From the NCBI GenBank assembly GCA_947589035.1, contig CANPYZ010000001.1:1-64000 (forward strand): a DNA stretch of 64,000 bases. The letters are read 5' to 3'. Source of the DNA: an uncultured Clostridia bacterium. Its GTDB lineage: Bacteria; Bacillota; Clostridia; Oscillospirales; Ruminococcaceae. Positions 49,531 through 57,988 of the stretch are shown one piece after another. The translations under genes and the position numbers were made by a program. Under the pieces are notes generated by a model. That model was not told the origin of the DNA, did not search any database, and saw nothing but the letters and a program-made list of their open reading frames with translations. The first letter of the stretch is position 1, and each line of letters opens with the position of its first letter.

Positions 49531-50544
49531 GTGGTTTCAATTAAAGACATTGCTGAAGCTTGCGGAGTCTCCACCGCTACCGTCAGCAAGGCACTGAATG
49601 ACCGTGATGATGTGAATCCGGCAACAAAAGAACGTGTGCAGGAAACTGCAAAACAACTTGGGTATCTGCCCAACGCAATGGCGAGGGCATTAAAGACAAA
49701 GAAAACATATAATATTGGCGTTCTTATGGTGGACAAAGCGCAGAGCGGTTTAAAACATCATTATTTTGCTTCCATTCTGGACAGCTTCAAAGTTGTTATG
49801 GAACGAAACGGATATGATTTGACATTCATCAGTAATCAGATTGGCAATCAGGCATGTTCATATTATGAACATTGTCAGTATCGGCGAGTAGATGGCGTAT
49901 TAGCGGCGTGTGTGGATTTCCGGACACCGGAAATACAAATGCTGTTGGAAAGCGATTTACCTGTTGTGTCAATAGATTACTTATCCGAAACAGGGTATAC
50001 AGTCGCTTCGGACAATGCCAAAGGAATCCGTGAGGCGGTTTCCTATGCGATTCGCAGAGGACATCGGGAAATTGCTTACATTTACGGTGATGCGTCACAA
50101 GTGACGGATACACGTTGCGAAACATTCCGGAAAGTGCTTGCGGAACATCATTGTGAAATCAGAAATCAGTTCATTCGTGAAGGGAAATACCTTGCGCCAG
50201 AAATTGCTTACAAGCTCACGCAGGAATTATTAATGGACTGTATGCAAAGACCAAGTTGTATAGTTTATCCGGATGATATTTGTGCAATTGCAGGAATTGC
50301 GGCAATTACAGATAATCATCTGCAAGCAGGGAAAGATGTGTCAGTGATTGGTTATGATGGAAATCCGACATTAAGACTGCTCAGACCAAATCTGACAACC
50401 GTTCAGCAGGATACAGATACAATGGGCGTAAAAGCGGCGGAACTGATGCTGAAATTGCTCCGAAAAGAGCAAATTACACCAGAAGAACGGGTCGTCTATT
50501 GTGAAGGCTCATTTCTGGAAGGAGAAACTGTAGCACAACTTTAA
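49531..50544 (+). CDS. LacI-family transcription regulator
   Basis: 337 residues. N-terminal helix-turn-helix (I-K-D-I-A-E-A-C-G-V-S-T-A-T-V-S-K-A-L-N) and hinge helix (N-A-M-A-R-A-L-K), then a periplasmic-binding-protein-like sensor domain. It probably senses a sugar and controls the transporter genes that follow. The start is GTG 49531, with GAGGGTG upstream; the reading frame extends to 49438 but that covers the promoter. The next gene starts 39 bases on. Confidence 0.92.
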   Translation: MVSIKDIAEACGVSTATVSKALNDRDDVNPATKERVQETAKQLGYLPNAMARALKTKKTYNIGVLMVDKAQSGLKHHYFASILDSFKVVMERNGYDLTFISNQIGNQACSYYEHCQYRRVDGVLAACVDFRTPEIQMLLESDLPVVSIDYLSETGYTVASDNAKGIREAVSYAIRRGHREIAYIYGDASQVTDTRCETFRKVLAEHHCEIRNQFIREGKYLAPEIAYKLTQELLMDCMQRPSCIVYPDDICAIAGIAAITDNHLQAGKDVSVIGYDGNPTLRLLRPNLTTVQQDTDTMGVKAAELMLKLLRKEQITPEERVVYCEGSFLEGETVAQL

Positions 50545-50561
50545 GCAAGGGAAAACCTTGC
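50545..50561 (+). other. Small hairpin after the LacI gene
   Basis: GCAAGG (50545-50550) pairs with CCTTGC (50556-50561) directly after the stop codon; no T-run follows. Possibly an mRNA processing or stability element. Confidence 0.45.
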
Positions 50562-50583
50562 AAATTCAAAGGAGGAAATACTA

Positions 50584-50721
50584 ATGAGCAAATTAATGAA
50601 AACACTTGCACTGTTAGCCTCTATTGCAGTGATGAGTACTGCATTTGTCGCATGTGGTGGCGGAGACTCCAGTAGTGATGCAGGAGCAGACAGTTCTGTA
50701 GCAGACTCAGCAGCAGAATAA
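50584..50721 (+). CDS. 45-residue mini-lipoprotein, internally deleted copy of the sugar-binding protein
   Basis: 45 residues. Residues 1-27 equal the start of the solute-binding protein at 50824 in all but three or so positions, including the lipobox F-V-A-C-G-G-G. The end, D-S-A-A-E, equals the end of that protein. Only about 12 Ser/Asp/Ala-rich residues lie between. The ribosome site and leader (AAAGGAGGAAATACTA) also match the downstream copy. So this is either a remnant of a duplication with the central part lost, or a functional tiny surface lipoprotein. Confidence 0.75.
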   Translation: MSKLMKTLALLASIAVMSTAFVACGGGDSSSDAGADSSVADSAAE

Positions 50722-50770
50722 GGAACATTCGAAAACACTCGTAACAGGGTGTAACAATCATCTCAATATG

Positions 50771-50794
50771 TTATATTTCCGAAGGGAAATATAA
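50771..50794 (+). other. Hairpin between the two lipoprotein genes
   Basis: A perfect 10-base-pair stem (50771-50780 with 50785-50794) with loop GAAG, 20 bases before the ribosome site of the binding protein. No T-run; it may protect the 5' end of the binding-protein mRNA. Confidence 0.6.
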
Positions 50795-50823
50795 TAGATA
50801 TATCTTAGAGGAGGAAAATACTA

Positions 50824-52377
50824 ATGAGCAAATTAACAAGAACATTGGCACTGTTGGCATCTATCGCTGTAGTATCCACAGCATTCGTTGCATGTGGCGG
50901 CGGTTCAGAAGATTCAACAAGTAGTGCAGCACCGGCAGCAGATAACAGCAGCGCAGCAGATTCCAGTGCAGCAGACAGCAGTGCTGATGCTGATGCTAAT
51001 GCAGACGCTGATGCCGATGCAGACGCTGATGCAGATGCAGACAGCAGAGACAGCGCAGCAACTCCGAGCGGCAACCTCGGTGATGATGACCCGACATTGA
51101 CCATTGTTTGCTGGACAGATGCAGACTTACAGAACATGTTTGATGTTTATGCAGATCATTCTGATGCAACAGTTGTATATCAGAACTGCGGCGGTAATGG
51201 TACAGAAGCTTCCACACAGTATGCAACATATCTGAACAGCGGTGACGACGTTGACCTGTTCGTTGCAGAAGCTGGCTGGATTCTGAACTACATCAATGAT
51301 GACAGCATGTCCGCACCTCTGTCTGATTTAGGTTTAACAGAAGCAGATTATGCAGATGCTTACCAGTACACAGTAGACATCGGTACAGACAATAACGGCG
51401 TACTGAAAGCTGCTTCATGGCAGGCTGCTCCTGGTGGTTTTGCTTACAACACAACACTTGCTGAACAGTATCTCGGCGTAACAACACCTGAAGATATGCA
51501 GGCTAAAATCGGCAGCTGGGACGATTTCGCAACAACTGCACAGGAATTGCATGATGCTTCCAACGGTGCTGTAACAATGACAGCAACACTTGGCGGTCTG
51601 TGGCAGGCATTCTCCACAGCACAGAGTGCAGCATGGGTAAATGGCACAGACATTCAGACAGACATTGCAAGAGAATTTGCAGACATGGCAAAAGACTATG
51701 TTGACAAGGGTTATGTTAATCCTGCTGTTGAACAGTGGACAACTGACTGGACAAACGTTGGTCTGAACGGTGAAACATTAGGTTACTTCTATTCTACATG
51801 GTGCCTCGGTGAAGCTGCACAGCTCGAACAGAACGGCGGTACAGAAGGTAACTGGAGAATCGTTATCGGACCTCAGGAATACTTCTGGGGCGGTTCATGG
51901 CTCTGCGTATCCCCGAACTGCAACACAGCAACAGAAGCTGCTAACTTTGTAAGATCCTTCACAGTTGATCCGGATATTATGAAAGAATATGTAGAATATT
52001 CCGGCGACTTTGCAAACAACAAGACCGTTATGGAAGAAGAAGCTGCTGGCGATTACACTAACCCGCTGCTCGGCGATCAGAACCAGTTCGCTATTCTGAA
52101 AGATGTTGCTGCTGGTATCACAATGAGTGACACAATTTCTAAATATGACCAGAATCTGAAAGATACATTCTTAAAAACTCTGAAAGATAATATCGATTCT
52201 GACACAGACACAATTCTTTCCACATTCACTTCTCAGGCACTTGCTGATAACCCAGACTTAACTGCTGGTGACGGTTCTGCCGCTCCTGCTGATGATGCAG
52301 CTGCTGAAGGTGAAGATTCCGCTGCTGAAGGCGATGCAGACGCAGCTGCTGACGGCGAAGATTCCGCTGCTGAATAA
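50824..52377 (+). CDS. ABC transporter sugar-binding lipoprotein
   Basis: 517 residues. Signal peptide with lipobox A-F-V-A-C-G-G-G (C24), then a long Ser/Asp/Ala region with an Asp-Ala run (about residues 55-73), then a family 1 extracellular solute-binding domain starting at P-T-L-T-I-V-C-W-T-D. It ends in a second acidic tail (A-A-E-G-E-D-S-A-A-E). It should capture oligosaccharides for the permeases downstream; cellodextrins are likely in this organism but not shown. GGAGG precedes ATG 50824. Codons are of the highly expressed type (AAC, CTG, GGC, ACA). Confidence 0.92.
   Translation: MSKLTRTLALLASIAVVSTAFVACGGGSEDSTSSAAPAADNSSAADSSAADSSADADANADADADADADADADSRDSAATPSGNLGDDDPTLTIVCWTDADLQNMFDVYADHSDATVVYQNCGGNGTEASTQYATYLNSGDDVDLFVAEAGWILNYINDDSMSAPLSDLGLTEADYADAYQYTVDIGTDNNGVLKAASWQAAPGGFAYNTTLAEQYLGVTTPEDMQAKIGSWDDFATTAQELHDASNGAVTMTATLGGLWQAFSTAQSAAWVNGTDIQTDIAREFADMAKDYVDKGYVNPAVEQWTTDWTNVGLNGETLGYFYSTWCLGEAAQLEQNGGTEGNWRIVIGPQEYFWGGSWLCVSPNCNTATEAANFVRSFTVDPDIMKEYVEYSGDFANNKTVMEEEAAGDYTNPLLGDQNQFAILKDVAAGITMSDTISKYDQNLKDTFLKTLKDNIDSDTDTILSTFTSQALADNPDLTAGDGSAAPADDAAAEGEDSAAEGDADAAADGEDSAAE
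50983..51044 (+). repeat. Degenerate GA(T/C)GC(T/A/C) hexamer run in the binding-protein gene
   Basis: About ten Ala-Asp codon pairs in tandem, encoding the Asp-Ala linker of the lipoprotein. The third codon positions vary, so it is less slippage-prone than a perfect repeat. Confidence 0.8.
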
Positions 52378-52416
52378 TTCAGAACACTGAAAAAACGTCT
52401 TAAAACAACATATATA

Positions 52417-52447
52417 GCCTGTGGGGGCGAAGTCTGCCCTCATAGGC
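52417..52447 (+). other. Hairpin between binding protein and permease genes
   Basis: A 12-base-pair stem with two G-U pairs (52417-52428 with 52436-52447), extended by ACATAT/ATATGT outside. No T-run. Such elements let the binding protein be made in excess over the permeases. Confidence 0.7.
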
Positions 52448-52494
52448 AATATGTCATATTCTGTTAAAAATTATGTTCGAGAGGGTGAAAGTTA

Positions 52495-53532
52495 ATGGCC
52501 TCTGCTGCTCAAAGCCGCATTAAGTCCATCAGCTACGCTAAATACGGATATATGTTCATTGCACCTTTTTTCCTTGTGTATTGCTTTTTCCAGATTTGGC
52601 CGCTGATTTACACGTTCATTTTGTCATTTAAAGGCAACCAGGCAAATAATGAAGCCTGGGTTGGATTTGACAACTATTCACAAATTTTATTTGGTACAGG
52701 TAGTGCCGCCGGTGCTGCCGCAGCTCATGAAGAATTTGCCCGTTCTTTAGGCAATACGTTTATTCTTTGGATTGGTAACTTTATTCCGCAGATTCTGCTT
52801 TCTCTTCTGTTGGCAGTATGGTTTACCGATGCGAAAATTAAACTTCCTGGAAAAGGATTCTTCAAAATCGTAATGTACATGCCGAATATTATTACGGCTG
52901 CCTCTGTTGCCGCATTATATTTAAATTTATTCGGCGATTCGAAAAACTATTTTGTCAACTCATTGTTGATTAAAATGGGAATGGTCACAGAAAGCACGAC
53001 CATTCAGTTCGTCAGCGGTGAAGTTGCCTCTAAAGTCATGGTTATGTTTATTCAGACATGGTTATGGTTTGGTAACACAATGATTATGCTGATGTCTGGT
53101 ATTATGGGAATTAACCCGTCCTTGTTTGAAGCTGCTGATATTGACGGCGCAAATTCCACACAGCAGTTCTTCAAAATCACACTTCCGCTGCTTCAGCCGA
53201 TTATGGTTTACACGCTGGTTACTTCTATGATTGGTGGTTTGCAGATGTTCGACCTGCCTTACTTATTCCACAACGGCGCAAACTTCTCTAAACAATTGGA
53301 AACAGTTGCCGTGTACATTTACTATAACTTCAACAAAGGTACAGTTGACCAGGCAAGTTATGGTTATGCCGGTGCGGCTTCCATTATCATCTTCATTATT
53401 ACGGCAATTCTCGGGTCAATTACGTTCTACATGAACCGTGACAAGGATGCTATCGCTAAGAAGAAACAGCGCAAAAAGGCTGAAAAACAATTGAAAGCGA
53501 AAATGAAGCAAGGAGGAGGTTTTTCCATATGA
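52495..53532 (+). CDS. ABC sugar transporter permease, MalF type
   Basis: 345 residues with six or so membrane helices. The EAA loop reads E-A-A-D-I-D-G-A-N-S-T-Q-Q-F-F-K-I-T-L-P and contacts the ATPase. A basic C-terminal tail (K-K-K-Q-R-K-K-A-E-K) is notable. GAGAGGGTG lies before ATG 52495. It overlaps the second permease by ATGA. No ATPase gene follows, so a shared MsmK-type ATPase elsewhere must power it. Confidence 0.93.
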   Translation: MASAAQSRIKSISYAKYGYMFIAPFFLVYCFFQIWPLIYTFILSFKGNQANNEAWVGFDNYSQILFGTGSAAGAAAAHEEFARSLGNTFILWIGNFIPQILLSLLLAVWFTDAKIKLPGKGFFKIVMYMPNIITAASVAALYLNLFGDSKNYFVNSLLIKMGMVTESTTIQFVSGEVASKVMVMFIQTWLWFGNTMIMLMSGIMGINPSLFEAADIDGANSTQQFFKITLPLLQPIMVYTLVTSMIGGLQMFDLPYLFHNGANFSKQLETVAVYIYYNFNKGTVDQASYGYAGAASIIIFIITAILGSITFYMNRDKDAIAKKKQRKKAEKQLKAKMKQGGGFSI

Positions 53533-54458
53533 GTACAAAAAGTCAATATGGTGAAGTAAAAGACGATTACCATAAGAAGATTATGGCGAAATCCATAGCC
53601 ATTCTGATTGTGTGTATTCTGTTGACATTGATTTGTTTAGTACCGATTTATATTCTGATTGTAAACTCAACACATGCAAGTAACGACCTTGCGCAGAACC
53701 CGTCAAGATTCTTCTTTGGTTCGCACTTAGGGGACAACATGAAAACGTTGATGAACAATCTTCCGGAAGATGCTGGTAAAGCAGCGAAACGTATTGCGAA
53801 ACAGTATTCTTCCACGTTCAACGTAGGAAAAGGCTACATGAACAGTTTAATTATTGCAGGATTTTCCACATTACTGACAGTATTCTTTTCTGCAATGACT
53901 GCATACGGATTGACCGTTTATGATTTCAAATTAAGTGGTCCGGCATATACGTTTATTATTGCCGTCATGATGATTCCGGTGCAGGTATCTTCCGCAGGTT
54001 TTGTTAGATTCATGTATACATTGAATTTAATTAACAACTTTATTCCGTTAATTGTTCCGGCAATTGCCGCCCCGGCAGTTATTTTCTTCATGGTGTCGTA
54101 TATGAAATCGAGTTTCCCATTAGAAATTGTAGAAGCGGCAAGAATTGACGGATGCACAGAATTTCGTACATTCGTTACGATTGCTATTCCGATGATGGGA
54201 CCAGCAATTGCAGTACAGGCAATTTTCGCATTCGTTTCCAACTGGAACAACTACTATACGCAGAACATGATTCTGAAAAATGCCGATTTTGCAACAGTGC
54301 CAATCATGGTTTCTAAAGTATTAGCATTCGACAAGAACATTGACAACGGTGTAAACTATCTTTGCGTAACGCTGTCTATTCTGCCGATTGTCATTGTATA
54401 CTTCATTCTGTCCAAGTTCATCATTGCTGGTGTAGCATTGGGCGGCGTAAAGGAATAA
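53529..54458 (+). CDS. ABC sugar transporter permease, MalG type
   Basis: 309 residues, six membrane helices. EAA loop E-A-A-R-I-D-G-C-T-E-F-R-T-F-V-T-I-A-I-P. An extra stretch of about 40 residues lies between helices 1 and 2. Its AGGAGG ribosome site lies within the end of the first permease gene. Last gene of the operon; a strong terminator follows. Confidence 0.93.
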   Translation: MSTKSQYGEVKDDYHKKIMAKSIAILIVCILLTLICLVPIYILIVNSTHASNDLAQNPSRFFFGSHLGDNMKTLMNNLPEDAGKAAKRIAKQYSSTFNVGKGYMNSLIIAGFSTLLTVFFSAMTAYGLTVYDFKLSGPAYTFIIAVMMIPVQVSSAGFVRFMYTLNLINNFIPLIVPAIAAPAVIFFMVSYMKSSFPLEIVEAARIDGCTEFRTFVTIAIPMMGPAIAVQAIFAFVSNWNNYYTQNMILKNADFATVPIMVSKVLAFDKNIDNGVNYLCVTLSILPIVIVYFILSKFIIAGVALGGVKE

Positions 54459-54502
54459 TTTTCAAGAAATTATTTCCGAAACTGTAAACATCTTAAAATT
54501 TT

Positions 54503-54534
54503 ACCGCCTGTTGAGAAACAGGCGGTTTTTTTTT
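54503..54534 (+). terminator. Terminator of the sugar transporter operon
   Basis: A perfect 10-base-pair stem (54503-54512 with 54517-54526), GAGA loop, nine T. Confidence 0.95.
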
Positions 54535-54542
54535 GAATGAAA

Positions 54543-56780
54543 TTAAATCAGGGGAAGTTGGTTTGCTTCTTCGAGATTTTTCGCTGCCTTACCGATAGCG
54601 GGAATATTCTGAACACGGTATTTTTCGAGTGAGGGAAGGCGTTCAGAAGTGGGAAGTTCAGCGGAAATAATTTGCTGTTTCGGTCGTAAAGTCATAATCT
54701 GCACGCCCTGAGAACTTCTGGTCGATTTTTCGGTAATGAGTTCTGAACGGAAGAGAATGGCTTTATTAGCGTTAGACCGCAGGAAAATATCTGCTTCTTG
54801 TTTCAGGAAAAGCATAGTTAAAACGGGGGATTTATCCGAAAAGGCAGCAGTTAATTTTTTCCGGTTAGTTTTAGTCTGGTAAGCGGAAAGGGGAATTTTG
54901 GAAATTTTGCCATTTTCGAAAATGAATAACACTTTTCCGGAATAGTCCGTTGTGGCAATCATGCCAATAATTTTTTCATCTTCTTCAAAACCGAGTTTCA
55001 CGGGGATATAATCGCCTAAAAGGCTTGCTTTACCGTCTTCAAAAGCACTGACACGAATTTTATAAACCTGTGCTAAATTAGTGAAAAAGAGGAGTTCTGT
55101 TTTATTCGTGGCTTCTGACTGGTGAATAATGCAGTCGCCCTCTTTTAATTTTTGTTCGCCGCTCATACGGAGGGAAAGAGGAGTAATTTTTTTGAAATAG
55201 CCTTCTTTGGTTAAGAAGAGGTGAACAGGGTAATCCGGAGTATCTTCTTCAATGGGGAGTTCGTCGGCTTCTGTCGTGTAATAGAATAATGTTTTACGGG
55301 GCTGACCGTATTTTTTCGCCGTGTCCTTAAGTTCTTTAATAATAATTTTCTGAATGCGTTCAGGGCGTGCGAGAATGTCTTCCATATCCTGAATTTCGTT
55401 CCGGAGGGTGTCCACATCAGAAATTTTAGTTAAAATATACTCTCTGTTCAGATGCCGGAGTTTAATTTCGGCAACGTATTCCGCCTGAATTTCATCAAGG
55501 GCAAAACCGTCCATTAAATTCTGAATGACCTGAGTTTCTTTAGCCGTTTCCCGAATAATGGAAATGGCTTTATCCAAATCAAGAAGAATTTTTTTCAATC
55601 CTAATAAAAGATGTAATTTTTCTTTCTTCTTGTTCAAATCGAAAGAAACACGGCGTTTCACGCATTCCTGCCTGAACGCAGTCCATTCCTGCAAAATTTC
55701 CCGTATGCCCATAACTTTAGGCGTATTGCCAATCAGAATATTAAAATTACAGCCGAAACTGTCCTGAAGAGGAGTTAAACGGAATAATTTCTGCATGAGT
55801 TTTTCAGGGTCAGTATTTCGTTTAATGTCAATGGCTAACCGGAAACCGGTGACATCAATTTCATCACGGGCATAAGTAACTTCACGGAGTTTTCCGGCTT
55901 TACTAAGTTCAGTAATTTTATCTTTAATGGCTTCAAGAGTGGTTGTGTAGGGGATTTCCGTGACTTCAATGCAGCCGGCGGATTTATCATAATTCCATTT
56001 TGCCCGAAGGCGAAGACTTCCTCTGCCTGTGTCGTAAACTTTGCGCAATTCTTCTTCATCGTAAAGCAGAAATCCTCCGCTGGGGAAATCCGGACCTTTC
56101 AGCGTGGAAAGAAGGTCATGTTCCGGATTTTGAATTAACGCAATGCAAGTTTCACAAAGTTCAGCGAGATTGAACGGGCAAATATTACTTGCCATAGAAA
56201 CGGCAATGCCCATATTAGCATTCACTAAAATAGACGGAAACGTTGCCGGAAGTAAAGTCGGTTCCAGCATTGTATTATCATAATTCGGAACAAAATCAAC
56301 GGTTTCCTTATCAATTTCGCTGAATAACGTTTCACAAATCGGAGCGAGCCGGACTTCCGTATAACGGGAAGCAGCGAAAGCCATATCTCTTGAATAATGC
56401 TTGCCGAAATTGCCTTTCGAATCAACATAAGGGTGCAATAAACATTCATTTGCACGGGTAAGGCGGACCATTGTTTCATAAATTGCCTGGTCGCCGTGAG
56501 GATTTAAGCGCATCGTCTGCCCGACAACATTTGCAGATTTTGTTCTTGTGCCGTTCAGAAGACCCATTTTATACATTGTATAAAGCAATTTACGGTGAGA
56601 GGGCTTGAAACCGTCAATTTCAGGTAAAGCCCTTGAAATGATAACACTCATTGCATAGGGGAGGTAATTTTTTTCGAGAGTGTCAGTAATTTCTTCTTCC
56701 TGAGTAATTCCGGCATTTTCGAACCAAGCGTCTAACATTGGTTTTTGTCTGGCGGGGGGAAGATTTTTTTTTCTTGCCAT
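54543..56780 (-). CDS. Type IIA DNA topoisomerase, A subunit (ParC-like)
   Basis: 745 residues. It breaks and rejoins DNA through a tyrosine in A-A-S-R-Y-T-E-V-R-L. The N-terminal winged-helix/tower domains and a C-terminal beta-propeller (R-S-S-Q-G-V-Q-I-M) are present. I see no gyrase-box Q-R-R-G-G-K-G, so it is more like the A subunit of topoisomerase IV. No B subunit (parE/gyrB) is beside it. AAAGGGA precedes ATG 56780. Confidence 0.88.
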   Translation of the reverse strand: MARKKNLPPARQKPMLDAWFENAGITQEEEITDTLEKNYLPYAMSVIISRALPEIDGFKPSHRKLLYTMYKMGLLNGTRTKSANVVGQTMRLNPHGDQAIYETMVRLTRANECLLHPYVDSKGNFGKHYSRDMAFAASRYTEVRLAPICETLFSEIDKETVDFVPNYDNTMLEPTLLPATFPSILVNANMGIAVSMASNICPFNLAELCETCIALIQNPEHDLLSTLKGPDFPSGGFLLYDEEELRKVYDTGRGSLRLRAKWNYDKSAGCIEVTEIPYTTTLEAIKDKITELSKAGKLREVTYARDEIDVTGFRLAIDIKRNTDPEKLMQKLFRLTPLQDSFGCNFNILIGNTPKVMGIREILQEWTAFRQECVKRRVSFDLNKKKEKLHLLLGLKKILLDLDKAISIIRETAKETQVIQNLMDGFALDEIQAEYVAEIKLRHLNREYILTKISDVDTLRNEIQDMEDILARPERIQKIIIKELKDTAKKYGQPRKTLFYYTTEADELPIEEDTPDYPVHLFLTKEGYFKKITPLSLRMSGEQKLKEGDCIIHQSEATNKTELLFFTNLAQVYKIRVSAFEDGKASLLGDYIPVKLGFEEDEKIIGMIATTDYSGKVLFIFENGKISKIPLSAYQTKTNRKKLTAAFSDKSPVLTMLFLKQEADIFLRSNANKAILFRSELITEKSTRSSQGVQIMTLRPKQQIISAELPTSERLPSLEKYRVQNIPAIGKAAKNLEEANQLPLI

Positions 56781-56818
56781 GTATAATCCCTTTCTTTAAG
56801 TAAAGTTTTGACTTTGTT

Positions 56819-56847
56819 ATTTTACCACATTCAAAGAAATTTGTCAA
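56819..56847 (-). promoter_or_regulatory. Topoisomerase A-subunit promoter
   Basis: Minus-strand TTGACA (56847-56842), 17 bases, TAAAAT (56824-56819). Confidence 0.8.
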
Positions 56848-56854
56848 GAGGGCT

Positions 56855-57988
56855 TTAACCGTAAAGATAATAAGAAAGAATTAAAGCGGTCATGCCGTGG
56901 TAAGTGGCTTTCCCTTCCGGAATGCCGTTAGCTTTCAGGGAAGTGTCCATGACTTTGTCCGAAATATTGGAAACAATGGAAGTCGGAATGACTTCTTCAT
57001 GTTGGTGTGTCTGGTAATATTCTTCCGGCACGAAACTGTATAAATCGTGAAGAACATCATCAGAAAGTTTATTTTTAATTTCCTGATAGCGTTTCAATGA
57101 AGCGGAATCACCGCCGAAATCGACTTCCAGCCAGTTCAGCGCACTGATATATCCGCTGTAAAGGAAATCCGGGTTATTACTGGTCAGGCAAGCCCGAAAA
57201 GCGAAATAACCGGCTTCATCTTCGAAAATATTTCCCTTTAAGTGAGTAAATTCATGGCAGAGTGTTGCCGGTAAATTCACATCATACATAACAGGGTTAT
57301 AATTCGCTTCCATAGAGAACGGGAAATAAATGCCTAATAAATTTTGCTGAGTGAAAAAATAGGCGTGTGAAATTGGTTTTGCATCAGGGTAAACGCCTTT
57401 ATATTGGGGAAATTCCTGTGATAATTTTCTCATGCATTTATGCGCCTCAAGCATAACGCCGTCTTTGTCGGAAAGCTGAAAATGCCCGTCTTCATCACGT
57501 TCCACTTGTTTAGCGAGCCGATTTGTTTCGTCAACGAGAATTTCGTAAACTTCCAGAACTTGCGCATTAGTAAATTCTTTATGTTCGAGTGTTTCACTCA
57601 TGCGTGAACCCTGATACAGAATGAAGAAATGAAACGTCAGCACGAAAAAAACAACCGTGAACAGCCAGCCGAAAATTCTTCCGTAAATCCAAGAAATGAC
57701 AATTCTTCTTCTTTTGGCGAAAATCATAAATAAAATGAATGTGAAAATTCCTACGGCAAGAATGCCAATTCCGGAAACAATCATATATTCCCCGATGGAA
57801 AATGAAACAATTCCGGAAAAACCGCTCCAGAAGTCCGAAATCACCGGAAAGATATGTTGAATGTAAAAATCAACTGCCGGAGTGCAGAAACGGGATAAAA
57901 TATTCACTAAAATTAAAAATCCCCATATACAGAACATAATTTTTGTGGAAGGGAGGAATCCATAATAAAATCTTCTACGCATTTTCAT
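56855..57988 (-). CDS. DUF3810 protein with a zinc-peptidase-like H-E-F-T-H motif
   Basis: 377 residues. Three membrane helices in the first 130 residues, then an outer domain with C-H-E-F-T-H (HExxH), followed by E-D-E-A-G-Y-F-A-F, which may hold the third metal ligand. This is the DUF3810 pattern; no substrate is known. ATG 57988 lies inside the GH25 gene, overlapping it by 14 bases, so the two are translationally coupled. The ribosome site is weak (AAAGAAAG). Confidence 0.85.
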   Translation of the reverse strand: MKMRRRFYYGFLPSTKIMFCIWGFLILVNILSRFCTPAVDFYIQHIFPVISDFWSGFSGIVSFSIGEYMIVSGIGILAVGIFTFILFMIFAKRRRIVISWIYGRIFGWLFTVVFFVLTFHFFILYQGSRMSETLEHKEFTNAQVLEVYEILVDETNRLAKQVERDEDGHFQLSDKDGVMLEAHKCMRKLSQEFPQYKGVYPDAKPISHAYFFTQQNLLGIYFPFSMEANYNPVMYDVNLPATLCHEFTHLKGNIFEDEAGYFAFRACLTSNNPDFLYSGYISALNWLEVDFGGDSASLKRYQEIKNKLSDDVLHDLYSFVPEEYYQTHQHEEVIPTSIVSNISDKVMDTSLKANGIPEGKATYHGMTALILSYYLYG

